Counted from the stretch's first letter, positions 40,953 to 50,953 are shown. The stretch is 64,000 nt of DNA from Bacillus pseudomycoides (GCF_022811845.1 NZ_CP064266.1:1860001-1924000); one strand, 5' to 3'. Numbers and translations are program-made. Notes: a model not told the origin generated them from the letters alone.

Positions 40953-42584
40953 GTGTTTTCGCGTTTTACACTTCATCCATATGCCTTAAAAGAAGAAGCT
41001 GATTTAAAACAATTTGAAACGATTTTAGAAAAGCGGCCGCAGTATGAATTAACAGAGAATGAGATGAAATTTAGCTACATAGCTTGTCGTATTATTGGTG
41101 TCCCTAACGATGTAGATGAATATTTTAATGAACTGTTTGATTATAGTGAAGCGAAAGGTATTCATGTACTGCATGAACAAAATTTAAATAAAGTAATTGA
41201 TCCTGAGAAGCTTCGTCATATTCAAGAAGTATTCACACTGCATCAGGAAGCACAAAATGGTCTTACAGTAAATCGCCTTGTTGCACATTTATCAGGCAAA
41301 CAATTGTTACCAAAAGTCGATAATCCTGATTTACAACACTATATACATACAACATTTATCGATGTATTAAAATTGTACGAGAAACAGCATAATCAATCGT
41401 TAAAAACAGAAGGTTTTCGACGTTTCTTAATTGATATCATTAAATTAAGCGAAAATTACGTAGCAAAATGGTTTTCGACAATTAATTATAAAAAACAAAT
41501 GCCTCGCATCGTTTGGTATGGGGATGCGAAGGAGAGTCGTATCTATTTCTTATATTTCCTTATTATGCTCGGGTGTGATGTTTTATATTATCATCCAGAA
41601 GGAAAAGATGGCTTTGAAAGTGTTGATGATGAAGAAAAAACTGTTGTTATTTCACATTCAGGTCGTATTTCACTTGAGCCATTTCCAGATCGGCGCCGTG
41701 AACGCGTCGCAACGGTGGCTTATCAAGCATCGAAAGAAATTGAACAAGTACTCCATCACGACAATTCTTTATTATATAAACCGTGGCAATTCCGCGCATA
41801 TACACCTGTAGCACGTACATTGAAAACAACATATGATGAATTATTTTTAATTACGAAAGAGAAGGCGTTTGTACGTCCAACATTCTTTGTGGAAAATAAA
41901 CATATTTATATTCCGTCTTTATTTGCGAAAGTGTCAGGTGTTTCGAAAAATGATAAAGAATACTTTCAAAGGTTGAAGGCAGTAACGTCATTTGATAACA
42001 GCTTGTTAATTAATACATTTCCATTTACAAAAGAACAAAAAGCAAACTTTCAATTTCATTATCGAGATGCATTGGACCGTGCTGGAAAATTGCATCCCGA
42101 TCAAATTATGAACAGTCATTGGTGGCCGCATAAGCGTTTACCTGAAGGGTTGCAGCATGGAATTGCAGAGGCGATTATTCATACGTGTGAAAGTGAACTT
42201 TGTAAACCTGTTGGAAAAGAAACAAAACAAGAGGTAGCGCTGTATGTTTTTGCACAGCTTTCTCAAATTCCACCTCATATTTTAGAGTTACTTGAGAAAT
42301 TTGATTATTCGCAAGAAGTCCCTAAAATTGTTATATTTAATAATGAGAAAAGCGGAGAATTAACTCGTTCTGATGCTGTCTTATTGTTGTTCTTAAATCA
42401 AATCGGAATTGATGTACTTCACTTCAATCCGACAGGAAGAAATGATATTGAACCGTACATTGAAGCAGAGGCATTTGATTCCCACTGGCTTGAAGAAGTG
42501 AATTTTGATCTTGAATTTCATGGTTCATCGGCCTATAAGAATTTATCTCAAACAATAAAAGGGCTATTTCGTCCATTTTTATAA
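40953..42584 (+). CDS. yceG: YceG-like protein of the tellurium/stress cluster
   Basis: This 543-residue soluble protein matches B. subtilis YceG in length and position. No catalytic motif is obvious. Two copies of a similar block can be seen: MPRIVWYGDAKESRIYFLYF with DVLYYHPEGKDGF (about 185-225) and VPKIVIFNNEKSGELTRSDA with DVLHFNPTGRNDI (about 455-500), so the protein looks like an internal duplication of a small-molecule-binding fold. It follows AGGTGAAC and is 18 bp before yceH. Function is unknown; the TerY/TerX-linked context suggests stress or anion response. Confidence 0.85.
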   Translation: MFSRFTLHPYALKEEADLKQFETILEKRPQYELTENEMKFSYIACRIIGVPNDVDEYFNELFDYSEAKGIHVLHEQNLNKVIDPEKLRHIQEVFTLHQEAQNGLTVNRLVAHLSGKQLLPKVDNPDLQHYIHTTFIDVLKLYEKQHNQSLKTEGFRRFLIDIIKLSENYVAKWFSTINYKKQMPRIVWYGDAKESRIYFLYFLIMLGCDVLYYHPEGKDGFESVDDEEKTVVISHSGRISLEPFPDRRRERVATVAYQASKEIEQVLHHDNSLLYKPWQFRAYTPVARTLKTTYDELFLITKEKAFVRPTFFVENKHIYIPSLFAKVSGVSKNDKEYFQRLKAVTSFDNSLLINTFPFTKEQKANFQFHYRDALDRAGKLHPDQIMNSHWWPHKRLPEGLQHGIAEAIIHTCESELCKPVGKETKQEVALYVFAQLSQIPPHILELLEKFDYSQEVPKIVIFNNEKSGELTRSDAVLLLFLNQIGIDVLHFNPTGRNDIEPYIEAEAFDSHWLEEVNFDLEFHGSSAYKNLSQTIKGLFRPFL

Positions 42585-42602
42585 AGAAGGGGAGAATAAC
42601 AT

Positions 42603-43688
42603 ATGAATAATAATCCTATCGTATTAGATCCGAAAACGGAATTAAATGAGCAAACAGCACAAGATGTTCGCTTGCAACTGAGACAAGATGCTGAAGTTCA
42701 ACGTATTTATAATGCTGTAGATATCAAAGATCAATTGGAGTTAATTGAGCTGGGGAAAGAACCTTCTATGGAAATTTCTCGTTTTGCAGACCAAATTTTA
42801 CATACGATGTCCTTATCCAAGATAGAGGATTCCGGTGAATTATTAAAGCAACTTGGTAAAATTATGGACAGATTTGATAGTAAAGATTTCGCGGAAGAGA
42901 AAAGTGGCTTTTTCTCGCGTATGTTTAAAAAAGCAGATAAAATGATTGAACAAATTTTTAGTAAGTATCAAACGATGGGCCGTGAAATGGACAAAGTGTA
43001 CGTGGAGATTACGAAATACCAAGATGAAATGAAAAAATCAATTGGTACGTTAGATGGCTTATATGAACAAAACTTAAAATATTATGTAGACCTAGAGAAA
43101 TATGTAGTAGCAGGAGAAATGTTACTAGAGCGTCTAAATACAGAATTAGTTCCGATGTATGAAGAACGCGTTCGTAACAACGATCAATTGGCAGGTATTG
43201 AATTAGAATCTTTAAGAAACTCTGTCGAGATTTTAGAGCAGCGCATTGATGATTTAGAGAAGGCTCGTATGGTTGCGTTATTAACAGCACCACAAATTCG
43301 CATGATTCAGCGTGGTAATAATAAATTAATTGGTAAAATTAATACAGCATTTATTACAACAATTCCTATTTTTAAAAATGGAATTATTCAAGCTGTGAAT
43401 GCGAAACGTCAAAAGCTTGTTGCGGATTCTATGGCGGAACTTGATCGTCGCACAAATGAACTACTTAAGAAAAATGCACAAAACATTGCAACGCAAAGTG
43501 TAGAAGTAGCAAGGCTTTCAGGTTCTTCTAGTATTAAAATGGAAACACTTGAAGAAACATGGAATATCATTTCAAGAGGTATGCAAGAAACACAGCAAAT
43601 TGAAGAACAAAACAAACGTGAGCGTGAAGAAAGCCGTAAACGTATGGCGGAACTTACGGAGAATATTAAAAAAGAATTGCAAGGGTAA
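42603..43688 (+). CDS. yceH: Toxic anion resistance protein, TelA/YceH family
   Basis: This 361-residue cytoplasmic protein is mostly helical, with coiled-coil stretches at 125-230 and 310-361, and matches the TelA family. Typical are the segment SGFFSRMFKKADKMIEQIFSKYQ, DKARMVALLTAPQIRMIQ-like sequence (near 230) and NKLIGKINTAFITTIPIFKNGI. TelA-like proteins confer tellurite and antimicrobial tolerance by an unknown mechanism. It is the last gene of the yce unit, closed by a bidirectional terminator. Confidence 0.92.
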   Translation: MNNNPIVLDPKTELNEQTAQDVRLQLRQDAEVQRIYNAVDIKDQLELIELGKEPSMEISRFADQILHTMSLSKIEDSGELLKQLGKIMDRFDSKDFAEEKSGFFSRMFKKADKMIEQIFSKYQTMGREMDKVYVEITKYQDEMKKSIGTLDGLYEQNLKYYVDLEKYVVAGEMLLERLNTELVPMYEERVRNNDQLAGIELESLRNSVEILEQRIDDLEKARMVALLTAPQIRMIQRGNNKLIGKINTAFITTIPIFKNGIIQAVNAKRQKLVADSMAELDRRTNELLKKNAQNIATQSVEVARLSGSSSIKMETLEETWNIISRGMQETQQIEEQNKREREESRKRMAELTENIKKELQG

Positions 43689-43689
43689 T

Positions 43690-43724
43690 AAAAAGGCAAT
43701 GAGGAGATTCCTCATTGCCTTTTA
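43690..43724. terminator. Bidirectional terminator between yceH and the P-ATPase gene
   Basis: AAAAGGCAATGAGGA (43691-43705) pairs with TCCTCATTGCCTTTT (43709-43723). Confidence 0.93.
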
Positions 43725-46388
43725 ACTTCTCTTAAGCACTTTTATAATCTCATTTACAACAAGTGGAATAATACTTAGTACGATAACAAATCCCCAATCC
43801 TTTAATGTTAAGGAGTGTACCCCAAATATGTTTGCAATTGGCGGTATTGAGATAATACATATTTGCATCAGGATACCGATAAGTAGAGAGAAAACTAAGT
43901 ATTTATTTGTGAATATTCCAATTGAAAAGATTGATTTTGTGCTTGATCGTAAGTTGAATGAATGAACAAGCTGTGAAAAACTAAGTACGACAAACGCCAT
44001 CGTTTGAGCATGTAGTAATGCATCGTCATCAATTTGAGATGGGAACAGTGGGAAGATATTTGTATCTCCTGTATATAATTTTGCTCCAACAATAAAGGCG
44101 ATTAAAGTAAGAAGCCCTATTACAATCCCGTTTAGAATAAGAAAAGAAACACTACCTTTAAACAAGCTTTCTTTTGCACCACGTGGCTTGTCTTTCATCA
44201 CATCTGGGTCTTCTGGATCAACACCTAGCGATAGAGCAGGGAGTGTATCTGTAATTAAATTCACCCACAAAATGTGAATCGGACGAAGAGGTGTAGCCCA
44301 CCCCAGTAAAATAGCTAAAAATAGTGCAATAATTTCTCCAAAGTTGCAAGAAAGTAAGAAAAGAATTGATTTTTTTATGTTGCGATAAATATTTCTTCCT
44401 TCTTCAACAGCTTTGACAATAGATGAGAAGTTATCATCGGTTAAAACCATGTCAGCCGCACCTTTAGCGACGTCTGTTCCTGTAATCCCCATTGCGACTC
44501 CGATATCTGCTTGTTTTAAAGATGGTGCATCATTGACTCCGTCACCAGTCATAGAAACAATATTTCCTTTTGCACGCAATGCTCCGACAATTTTAACTTT
44601 ATGTTCAGGAGAAACACGCGCAAATACATTTAAATGATTAATTTCATTTGCTAATTTCTCGTCTGAAATACGATCTAATTCTGTTCCAATCATGACTTCA
44701 GATTCTTTCTCAGCGATGCCAAGTTCCTTTGCGATAGCAAAGGCAGTATCTTTATGATCACCTGTGATCATAACGGTACGAATTCCTGCCTTTTTACATT
44801 CAGTAATAGAAGCCTTTACTTCAGTTCGCGGCGGATCGATCATACCGACAAGCCCTATAAATATAAGGTTTTCTTCTATGTGATCATTGGCAATGTTTTG
44901 TGTATCATACTGTTTGAAAGCAAAAGATAGTACGCGCAAAGCTTTTTGCGACATCATTTGAGCAGCTTCTAATATTTGTTCTTTATCTGCGTCGGTTAAA
45001 ATCCTCGCCTTATCATTTGTAAAAATATGGGTGCAACGAGGTAAGAGTTTATCAATTGCTCCTTTTGTCATGCTGTAATAGTTTTCATCATATTCATGCA
45101 ATGTTGACATCATTTTGCGTTCGGAGTCAAATGGCAATTCATTCACACGTTTATGTTGAACTTCTAAAGTATCTTTTTGAAAATCAAAGGTGCTACCTGC
45201 AACAAGAAGCGCAATTTCTGTTGGATCGCCAGTCTGTGATTCGGCTGTATAGGATGCGTCGTTACATAAAATCATATTTTCTAATAATAAGCGCTGAGCG
45301 TCATTATTTACGTTTAAATTCTCTAGTTTGTCGTATGTATGGTCACTATAAAAGTGAGTAACTGTCATTTTATTTTGTGTTAATGTACCCGTTTTATCTG
45401 AACAAATAATCGTAACAGAACCGAGTGCTTCGACGGCTGGCAGTTTACGAATGATCACGTTTTGTTTAATCATACGCTGTACACCAATTGCGAGAACAAT
45501 CGAGACAATTGCTGGTAATCCTTCTGGAATCGCTGCAACGGCTAAACTAATAGCAGTCATAAACATTTCTAGTGTGTCTCGCCCTTGGAAATATCCGATG
45601 AAGAACATAATGATGCAAATTGCTACTGCTACAAAACCTAAATATTTTCCGACTTGAGCTAAGCTTTTTTGAAGTGGTGTTGCATCATCATCAGCTTCAT
45701 GCAAGAGCGTTGCGATTTTTCCGATTTGGGATTTCATTCCTGTCTCAACAGCAACACCAACGCCTCGTCCGTATGTAACAAGAGTGGACATAAAGGCCAT
45801 GTTTTTTTGATCACCTAGTGGTATTTGTTCTTCATTTTGAAGAGCAGGATGGTAAAGTGAATCTTTATCAACAGGAACGGATTCGCCTGTTAAAGCGGAT
45901 TCCTCAATTTTTAAATTTGCAGTTTCGATAAGGCGCAAGTCACAAGGAATATAACGTCCAGCATCAAGTGAAACAATATCCCCTGGAACAACATCTTCTG
46001 CTGGAATTTCTTTTAGCTCACCATCACGTTTGACAATTGCTTTTGGTGTTGCCATTTTTTTTAATGCTTCTAGCGCTTGTTCTGCTTTCGATTCTTGGAT
46101 AACACCGATTATAGCATTTAAAATAACAACGAGAGCAATAATGCTGGCATCGGCCCATTCACCTACAAAGGCTGAAATAAGGGCGGCAATTAAAAGAACA
46201 TAGACGAGGACATCATTAATTTGGGAAAAAATACGTTGCCATAAAGTCCTTTTTTGTTTTGTGGTGAGTTCGTTTCGGCCATATTTCTTTAGCCGATTTT
46301 GTACCATTTCATCTGTTAAACCATGTTGTTCATTTGTTTCAAGTGAAAGTATTGTTTGCTCTTTCGTTTTACTGTACCAATTGCTCAT
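43722..46388 (-). CDS. Cation-transporting P-type ATPase (P2A, calcium type)
   Basis: This 888-residue pump resembles SERCA-type ATPases such as B. subtilis YloB. It shows the N-terminal cation-ATPase segment (QHGLTDEMVQNRLKKYG), TGES in the actuator domain, membrane motif AIPEGLPAIVS (PEGL), phosphorylation motif CSDKTGTLTQNKMTV and hinge MTGDGVNDAPSLK, with ten helices. NLITDTLPALSLG in helix 6 supplies Ca2+ ligands. Ca2+ export is most likely; Mn2+ is possible. It faces the TerD/TerC operon tail to tail, a context with other Ca2+/Mn2+ functions. Confidence 0.9.
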   Translation of the reverse strand: MSNWYSKTKEQTILSLETNEQHGLTDEMVQNRLKKYGRNELTTKQKRTLWQRIFSQINDVLVYVLLIAALISAFVGEWADASIIALVVILNAIIGVIQESKAEQALEALKKMATPKAIVKRDGELKEIPAEDVVPGDIVSLDAGRYIPCDLRLIETANLKIEESALTGESVPVDKDSLYHPALQNEEQIPLGDQKNMAFMSTLVTYGRGVGVAVETGMKSQIGKIATLLHEADDDATPLQKSLAQVGKYLGFVAVAICIIMFFIGYFQGRDTLEMFMTAISLAVAAIPEGLPAIVSIVLAIGVQRMIKQNVIIRKLPAVEALGSVTIICSDKTGTLTQNKMTVTHFYSDHTYDKLENLNVNNDAQRLLLENMILCNDASYTAESQTGDPTEIALLVAGSTFDFQKDTLEVQHKRVNELPFDSERKMMSTLHEYDENYYSMTKGAIDKLLPRCTHIFTNDKARILTDADKEQILEAAQMMSQKALRVLSFAFKQYDTQNIANDHIEENLIFIGLVGMIDPPRTEVKASITECKKAGIRTVMITGDHKDTAFAIAKELGIAEKESEVMIGTELDRISDEKLANEINHLNVFARVSPEHKVKIVGALRAKGNIVSMTGDGVNDAPSLKQADIGVAMGITGTDVAKGAADMVLTDDNFSSIVKAVEEGRNIYRNIKKSILFLLSCNFGEIIALFLAILLGWATPLRPIHILWVNLITDTLPALSLGVDPEDPDVMKDKPRGAKESLFKGSVSFLILNGIVIGLLTLIAFIVGAKLYTGDTNIFPLFPSQIDDDALLHAQTMAFVVLSFSQLVHSFNLRSSTKSIFSIGIFTNKYLVFSLLIGILMQICIISIPPIANIFGVHSLTLKDWGFVIVLSIIPLVVNEIIKVLKRS

Positions 46389-46534
46389 AGATAAGCACCT
46401 CCGGTAAACACAGTTAGCAATGGTAATGTGGTGAGTATTAGATGTAAGTTCGATGGTGAGGTTCTCTTTTTATTGTACATTATTTGGAAAATAAATGTAG
46501 AAAAGTGGAAGGATGTCATGAATTTGTTAGAAAT

Positions 46535-46561
46535 AAAAAAAGCCCCTCTGTATGAGGAACT
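46535..46561 (-). terminator. Terminator of yfkK on the minus strand
   Basis: On the minus strand AGTTCCTC pairs with GAGGGGCT (two G-U pairs) and is followed by seven T. It lies right after the yfkK stop. Confidence 0.7.
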
Positions 46562-46566
46562 CTTCA

Positions 46567-46791
46567 TTATTTTTTAATTAACATACCCAATTCTTCTGTA
46601 ATAGCTTGCATTTCACTAATGCTAAATGTTTCACGTTTCATTACATGATCATAAATGTCACGTAGATCTTCGTACATTGCTTCATTAAAGCTTTCAGCAC
46701 GCATTGCACCAGCGTTTACCATACGTAACTTTTCTTTAATAGCTTCTACCATATATTCAACATTTTCTTGCGATTTTACGGATAAATCCAC
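46567..46791 (-). CDS. yfkK: UPF0435/DUF1128 protein (YfkK)
   Basis: This 74-residue all-helical soluble protein matches the DUF1128/YfkK family: QENVEYMVEAIKEKLRMVNA near the start and YEDLRDIYDHVMKRETFSIS in the middle. It starts behind AAAGGGGGA on the minus strand, divergent from yfkJ. B. subtilis also has yfkK beside yfkJ. Function is unknown. Confidence 0.88.
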   Translation of the reverse strand: MDLSVKSQENVEYMVEAIKEKLRMVNAGAMRAESFNEAMYEDLRDIYDHVMKRETFSISEMQAITEELGMLIKK

Positions 46792-46962
46792 CGAAGTGTC
46801 CCCCTTTGAAATAACATAAGGCTATCTTAACATTTTTTATCATTTTCGTTAATGAATCTTTTCAATCATATTAATTTAGTAGGGATTTCCTTTATAATTA
46901 ATAATTGGTTGTTTATACTATATGTATATATAAGAAATGCACCCAGAAGGGAAGAAACAAAT

Positions 46963-47427
46963 ATGGTTCAAGTATTATTTGTTTGTCTTGGAAACATTTG
47001 TCGTTCTCCGATGGCAGAAGCGATTTTTCGAGATCTTGTCGTGCAAGAGGGATTAGGAGATCACATTCAAATTGATTCTGCTGGAACACGCGATTGGCAT
47101 ATTGGTCATCCACCTCATGAAGGAACAAGAAAAATTTTAAAAGAAAATGAAGTCTCTTTTGAAGGAATTAAAGCACGTCAAGTAGAAAAAGAAGACTTAA
47201 CAAAGTTTGATTATATTATTGCCATGGACAACAAGAATATAGCAGACTTAGAAAGTTTAGGTAAAGCTGGAGGCTATATTGGTAGACTGTCCGATTTTGT
47301 TCCAGACGGTGGCTGGACAGATGTTCCTGACCCTTATTTTACAGGGAACTTTCAAGAAGTATATGACCTTGTAACAGAAGGGTGTGCAAAGTTGTTAGCA
47401 TTCATTCGAAATGAGCAAGGAATATGA
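46963..47427 (+). CDS. yfkJ: Low-molecular-weight protein tyrosine phosphatase
   Basis: This 154-residue phosphatase has the P-loop VCLGNICRSPMAEA with nucleophile Cys8 and the general-acid Asp in VPDPYFTGN. It removes phosphate from tyrosine, or possibly arginine, residues. ATG 46963 follows AGAAGGGAAG; the longer frame from 46852 adds a hydrophobic stretch without a site. In B. subtilis YfkJ is a proven phosphatase and heads yfkJIH, as here. Confidence 0.93.
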   Translation: MVQVLFVCLGNICRSPMAEAIFRDLVVQEGLGDHIQIDSAGTRDWHIGHPPHEGTRKILKENEVSFEGIKARQVEKEDLTKFDYIIAMDNKNIADLESLGKAGGYIGRLSDFVPDGGWTDVPDPYFTGNFQEVYDLVTEGCAKLLAFIRNEQGI

Positions 47428-47480
47428 GAAAGTTTAGAAAGAAGTACTTTCTAATATAAGAAACGAAAGGGTGAAGGAAT

Positions 47481-47939
47481 ATGGCAAAGAAGAATAATAT
47501 AGCTCGAAACATTGCGATCGGGGTGGCAGCAGGTGTAGCTGTTTCCATGCTGAAGAAAGAAAACCGTGAGAAAGTGAAAAATACAGCGGGAAAAGCAAAA
47601 TCAAAAATGATTGAAATTGGTGAGAATGCAAAGATTAAAGAAAAAGTGCAAACTGTTACAGATAAAGGACGAGAACTTGCAGATTTTAATGTAGTAAAAG
47701 CAAAGGTAGCGGAAATTAAGAAATTAACACCAGCTGTTGTTGAAACACTAAAAGAAACGAAAGAAATCTTTAGTAAGAAAAAAGCTGAGTCAGAAGAAAA
47801 AACAGAAACAATTGAAATTCAAGCAATTTCTCCAGTGTCAGAAGAAATAAAGGGAGAAGAACCAGTGATTACTGAGGAAAAAAAAACGGAAGCATACATT
47901 GAATTGAAGCAAGATAAAGAAGAAAAGAGAAGCGTTTAG
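47481..47939 (+). CDS. yfkI: YtxH/YfkI-like protein
   Basis: This 152-residue protein has a short hydrophobic N-terminal segment (NIARNIAIGVAAGVAVSML) like the YtxH general-stress family, then a highly charged Lys/Glu-rich, helix-forming remainder. It lies between yfkJ and yfkH, so it is the YfkI counterpart by position; the sequence match is only compositional. Function is unknown. It starts behind GGGTGAAGG. Confidence 0.65.
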   Translation: MAKKNNIARNIAIGVAAGVAVSMLKKENREKVKNTAGKAKSKMIEIGENAKIKEKVQTVTDKGRELADFNVVKAKVAEIKKLTPAVVETLKETKEIFSKKKAESEEKTETIEIQAISPVSEEIKGEEPVITEEKKTEAYIELKQDKEEKRSV

Positions 47940-47945
47940 AGAAAT

Positions 47946-48815
47946 ATGAAAAGACTTTTAGAGAAAGCAAGGGGAAATCGTGTCTATTCGTTTGGAAAGG
48001 ATCTATATGACCGAACGATGCGAGATGACGTAGCGGGTTTAGCAGCGCAGCTCGCTTATTTCTTCTTGCTTGCGGTTTTTCCTGGGCTTGTTTTTTTAAT
48101 TACACTTCTTGGATTTATCCCCATCCATACAGAAGATGTGCTCAGTTTATTGGAAGCTTATGTACCGGAAGAAGCAATGCAATTAATTGAAGTAAATGTA
48201 GATAAAGTTGTAAATGAACAAAATGGTGGATTGCTATCATTTGGTTTATTATCGATGCTATGGTTTGCTTCCAATGGGGTAAATGCAGTCATGAATGCTT
48301 TTAATCGCGCCTACGATGTAACAGAGACACGTTCTTTTATTACAACAAGGGCGTTGTCTATTGTGTTTACACTGGCGATTATTTTTATGATTGTCTTTGC
48401 TTTAATTGTTCCTGTCTTTGGACAGGTAATCGGAGCGGCTGTTTTTAAAGCGCTTGGTTTATCAGAGAGTTTTTCTTTCGTATGGAGTATTACACGATTA
48501 GTAGCAAGTTTCTTAGTCTTATTTGCCTTATTTAGTTTTTTATATACATTTGTGCCAGATCGAAAATTAAAGAGAAGAGAAGTTGTATCAGGAGCTTTAT
48601 TTGCAACGATTGGATGGATTGTTGTATCGTATTCATTTGCGTACTATGTAGATGAGTTTGCAAATTATGCTAATACATATGGCGGTCTAGGTGGTATTAT
48701 CATTTTAATGTTGTGGTTCTATTTAACGGCCTGGGTTATTTTACTTGGCGGTGAAATCAATGGGTTACTGCATTTTTACCGAACAAGTGACAATAATTCC
48801 CGTGATGAAAAATAA
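47946..48815 (+). CDS. yfkH: YihY/BrkB-family membrane protein (YfkH)
   Basis: This 289-residue membrane protein has six helices and the YihY pattern: AAQLAYFFLLAVFPGLVFLI in helix 1, FASNGVNAVMNAFNRAYDV, YTFVPDRKLKRREVVSGALF and the closing YGGLGGIIILMLWFYLTAWV. Despite old labels (ribonuclease BN) the family is an integral membrane protein of unknown function. It starts 6 bp after yfkI and closes the yfkJIH unit. Confidence 0.92.
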   Translation: MKRLLEKARGNRVYSFGKDLYDRTMRDDVAGLAAQLAYFFLLAVFPGLVFLITLLGFIPIHTEDVLSLLEAYVPEEAMQLIEVNVDKVVNEQNGGLLSFGLLSMLWFASNGVNAVMNAFNRAYDVTETRSFITTRALSIVFTLAIIFMIVFALIVPVFGQVIGAAVFKALGLSESFSFVWSITRLVASFLVLFALFSFLYTFVPDRKLKRREVVSGALFATIGWIVVSYSFAYYVDEFANYANTYGGLGGIIILMLWFYLTAWVILLGGEINGLLHFYRTSDNNSRDEK

Positions 48816-48855
48816 CGTTCTGTTCCATAATAAAAAGGAACAGGGGGGATTCAAA

Positions 48856-48969
48856 ATGAGTAATAATAAAAAGAATCACAATAATAAAAGCCAAGGTAAA
48901 CAAAAAAGTAGTTCGCATCCAAAACATAAAACGAGCAGTAGTGCGAATGGACATAATGGCTACCATTAA
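48856..48969 (+). CDS. Small hydrophilic His/Lys/Asn/Ser-rich protein, 37 residues
   Basis: ATG 48856 lies 8 bp after AGGGGGG, a strong site. The peptide starts MSNNKKNHNNKSQGKQKSSS and ends HNGYH, with no hydrophobic residues in its core. It resembles small minor spore proteins in composition but has no motif I can name. A terminator follows at 49002. Function is unknown. Confidence 0.6.
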   Translation: MSNNKKNHNNKSQGKQKSSSHPKHKTSSSANGHNGYH

Positions 48970-49001
48970 AAGCGCAATCTGCTGGAGCTAGATATTGAAG
49001 A

Positions 49002-49032
49002 AAAAACGGGTTCCCTCTGGGGACCCGTTAGT
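49002..49032. terminator. Bidirectional terminator
   Basis: AACGGGTTCCC (49005-49015) pairs with GGGGACCCGTT (49019-49029), with A tract before and T residues after. Confidence 0.8.
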
Positions 49033-50953
49033 TATTTCCTTTTAATAATCGTAAGCCATTTAAAATGACCAGAATTGTACTCCCTTCGTGGCCGATAACA
49101 CCAAATGGAAGAGCCAAGAATTGCAAGAAGTTAGAGCAAATAAGCATTGTAATTACTGCTAAAGAAAAGATAATGTTTTGTTTCACGATGCGATTCATTC
49201 TTTTTGATAAACGAATGGCTTGTGCAAGGCGAGAAAGTTCATTTTTCATTAAAACAACATCTGCGGTTTCTAAGGCAACGTCTGTTCCTTCACCCATGGC
49301 AACACCAATACTAGCTGTAGCAAGTGCAGGAGCATCATTAATACCGTCGCCAACCATTGCTACTGTACCGTATTTTTCTTTTAGTTGTTTTACTGTGGCT
49401 ACTTTTGTTTCTGGTAAGCATGAGGCGTAGTATTCTTTGATATTGCTTTCATTCGCAATTGCTTTAGCCGTTTGCTCGTTATCACCAGTGATCATGATGG
49501 CTTCAACACCAATGCTTTGTAAATCACGAATAGCAGCAATTGTTTCCAGGCGCAGTGTATCTTTTAGAGCGATAAGCCCAAGAATTCCTTTCTCATCACT
49601 AAGATAAACAACTGTTTTTCCTTCCTTTTCAAGTGTAGTAGCGATGCCGTTATGAAAAGATTTTGCTTCTTCGCCAATAAAATCGGCCTTTCCAATCTTA
49701 TAAGTTTTATTTTCTAAAGTTCCTTTTAACCCAAATCCAGTGACATTTTCTACACTTTCCGGTTTCGTTAATGTAATGTCATATGCATGTTTTGCGTACT
49801 TGACGATCGCTTCTGCGAGCGGGTGTGTGGAATGACTTTCGATAGAAGCTGTAATATATAGTACATCTTTTTCTGTTATTCCATCACGTACGTAAACATC
49901 TGTTACATTCGGTTTTCCTTGTGTTAATGTTCCTGTTTTATCAAAGGCGATTGCCTTTACGGAGGCAAGGCGTTCTAAATGAATACCACCTTTAAATAAA
50001 ATACCGCTTCGTGCACCATTAGAAATAGCAGATAATGTTGCGGGTGTAATCGCTGCAACGAGTGCACATGGAGAAGCGACAACGAGTAAAATCATAGCGC
50101 GATAAAATGTTTCGTTCCAGCTCCAATCTAGTACGAAATGAGGAACAAACATCATGAGAGCAACGACAATAAGCACACCTTTCACATATGTTCCTTCAAA
50201 TTTTTCGATAAAAAGTTGGGATGGTGATTTTTCACTTTGTGCGTTTTGAACGAGACGAATAATTTTTTGGAACAGCGTTTGGTCGCTTCTTTTCGTAATT
50301 TTAACTTCGATAGCCCCGCGTAAGTTTACGGTTCCAGCGAATACTTCATCACCTAAATTTTTCTCATTTGGGATAGGTTCCCCAGTAATTGCAGCTTCAT
50401 CAATATTCGTTTCACCACTATGAATTGTACCATCGGCAGGTACACGTTCACCTGGCTTAATTAAAATAATGTCATCAATTTCTAACTGAGCTACTGGAAT
50501 ACGTTCTTCTGTTCCATGAGAAATGCGCAAAGCTTCTTCAGGTTGTAAATCCAGTAGTGCTGAAATTTCTTTTTGACTTTTACTCAATGTGTAAGATTCC
50601 ATTGCACCGCTTAGTGCAAAGATAAATATTAAGATTGCACCTTCTGCCCAGTAGCCGATAATAGCAGCACCTATGGCAGCGAAGAGCATTAACATTTCCA
50701 CATTCAATTCCTTTTCTTCTATCGTATCTTGGATGCCTTCTTTGGCTTTTGCATATCCTCCAATTATATAGGCGAGGATATAAAAAACTACTCCAGCAGT
50801 TATTGCTTCGTTTTTTGTGAATAACCAGCCGGATAAAATGAAAACCCCCGATAGGATTGCAAAGATTAGTTCATAATGTTTTTGAAATGACTGAAACCAA
50901 GATGGGCTAGACATATTATTTTTTGATGATAATGTTTTCACTTCTGAGTTCAT
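49028..50953 (-). CDS. zosA: Heavy-metal P-type ATPase, ZosA-like
   Basis: This 641-residue P1B-type ATPase lacks an N-terminal metal-binding domain. It has TGEPIPNEK in the actuator domain, the membrane metal motif SPCALVAAITPA, AFDKTGTLTQGKPNV and GDGINDAPAL. The SPC motif fits Zn/Cd/Co pumps and the length fits B. subtilis ZosA (637 residues), a PerR-regulated zinc importer. A PerR-box-like sequence at 51080-51094 lies upstream, which supports the assignment. A CadA-like exporter role cannot be excluded. Start behind GGAAGGAGCG on the minus strand. Confidence 0.85.
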   Translation of the reverse strand: MNSEVKTLSSKNNMSSPSWFQSFQKHYELIFAILSGVFILSGWLFTKNEAITAGVVFYILAYIIGGYAKAKEGIQDTIEEKELNVEMLMLFAAIGAAIIGYWAEGAILIFIFALSGAMESYTLSKSQKEISALLDLQPEEALRISHGTEERIPVAQLEIDDIILIKPGERVPADGTIHSGETNIDEAAITGEPIPNEKNLGDEVFAGTVNLRGAIEVKITKRSDQTLFQKIIRLVQNAQSEKSPSQLFIEKFEGTYVKGVLIVVALMMFVPHFVLDWSWNETFYRAMILLVVASPCALVAAITPATLSAISNGARSGILFKGGIHLERLASVKAIAFDKTGTLTQGKPNVTDVYVRDGITEKDVLYITASIESHSTHPLAEAIVKYAKHAYDITLTKPESVENVTGFGLKGTLENKTYKIGKADFIGEEAKSFHNGIATTLEKEGKTVVYLSDEKGILGLIALKDTLRLETIAAIRDLQSIGVEAIMITGDNEQTAKAIANESNIKEYYASCLPETKVATVKQLKEKYGTVAMVGDGINDAPALATASIGVAMGEGTDVALETADVVLMKNELSRLAQAIRLSKRMNRIVKQNIIFSLAVITMLICSNFLQFLALPFGVIGHEGSTILVILNGLRLLKGNN

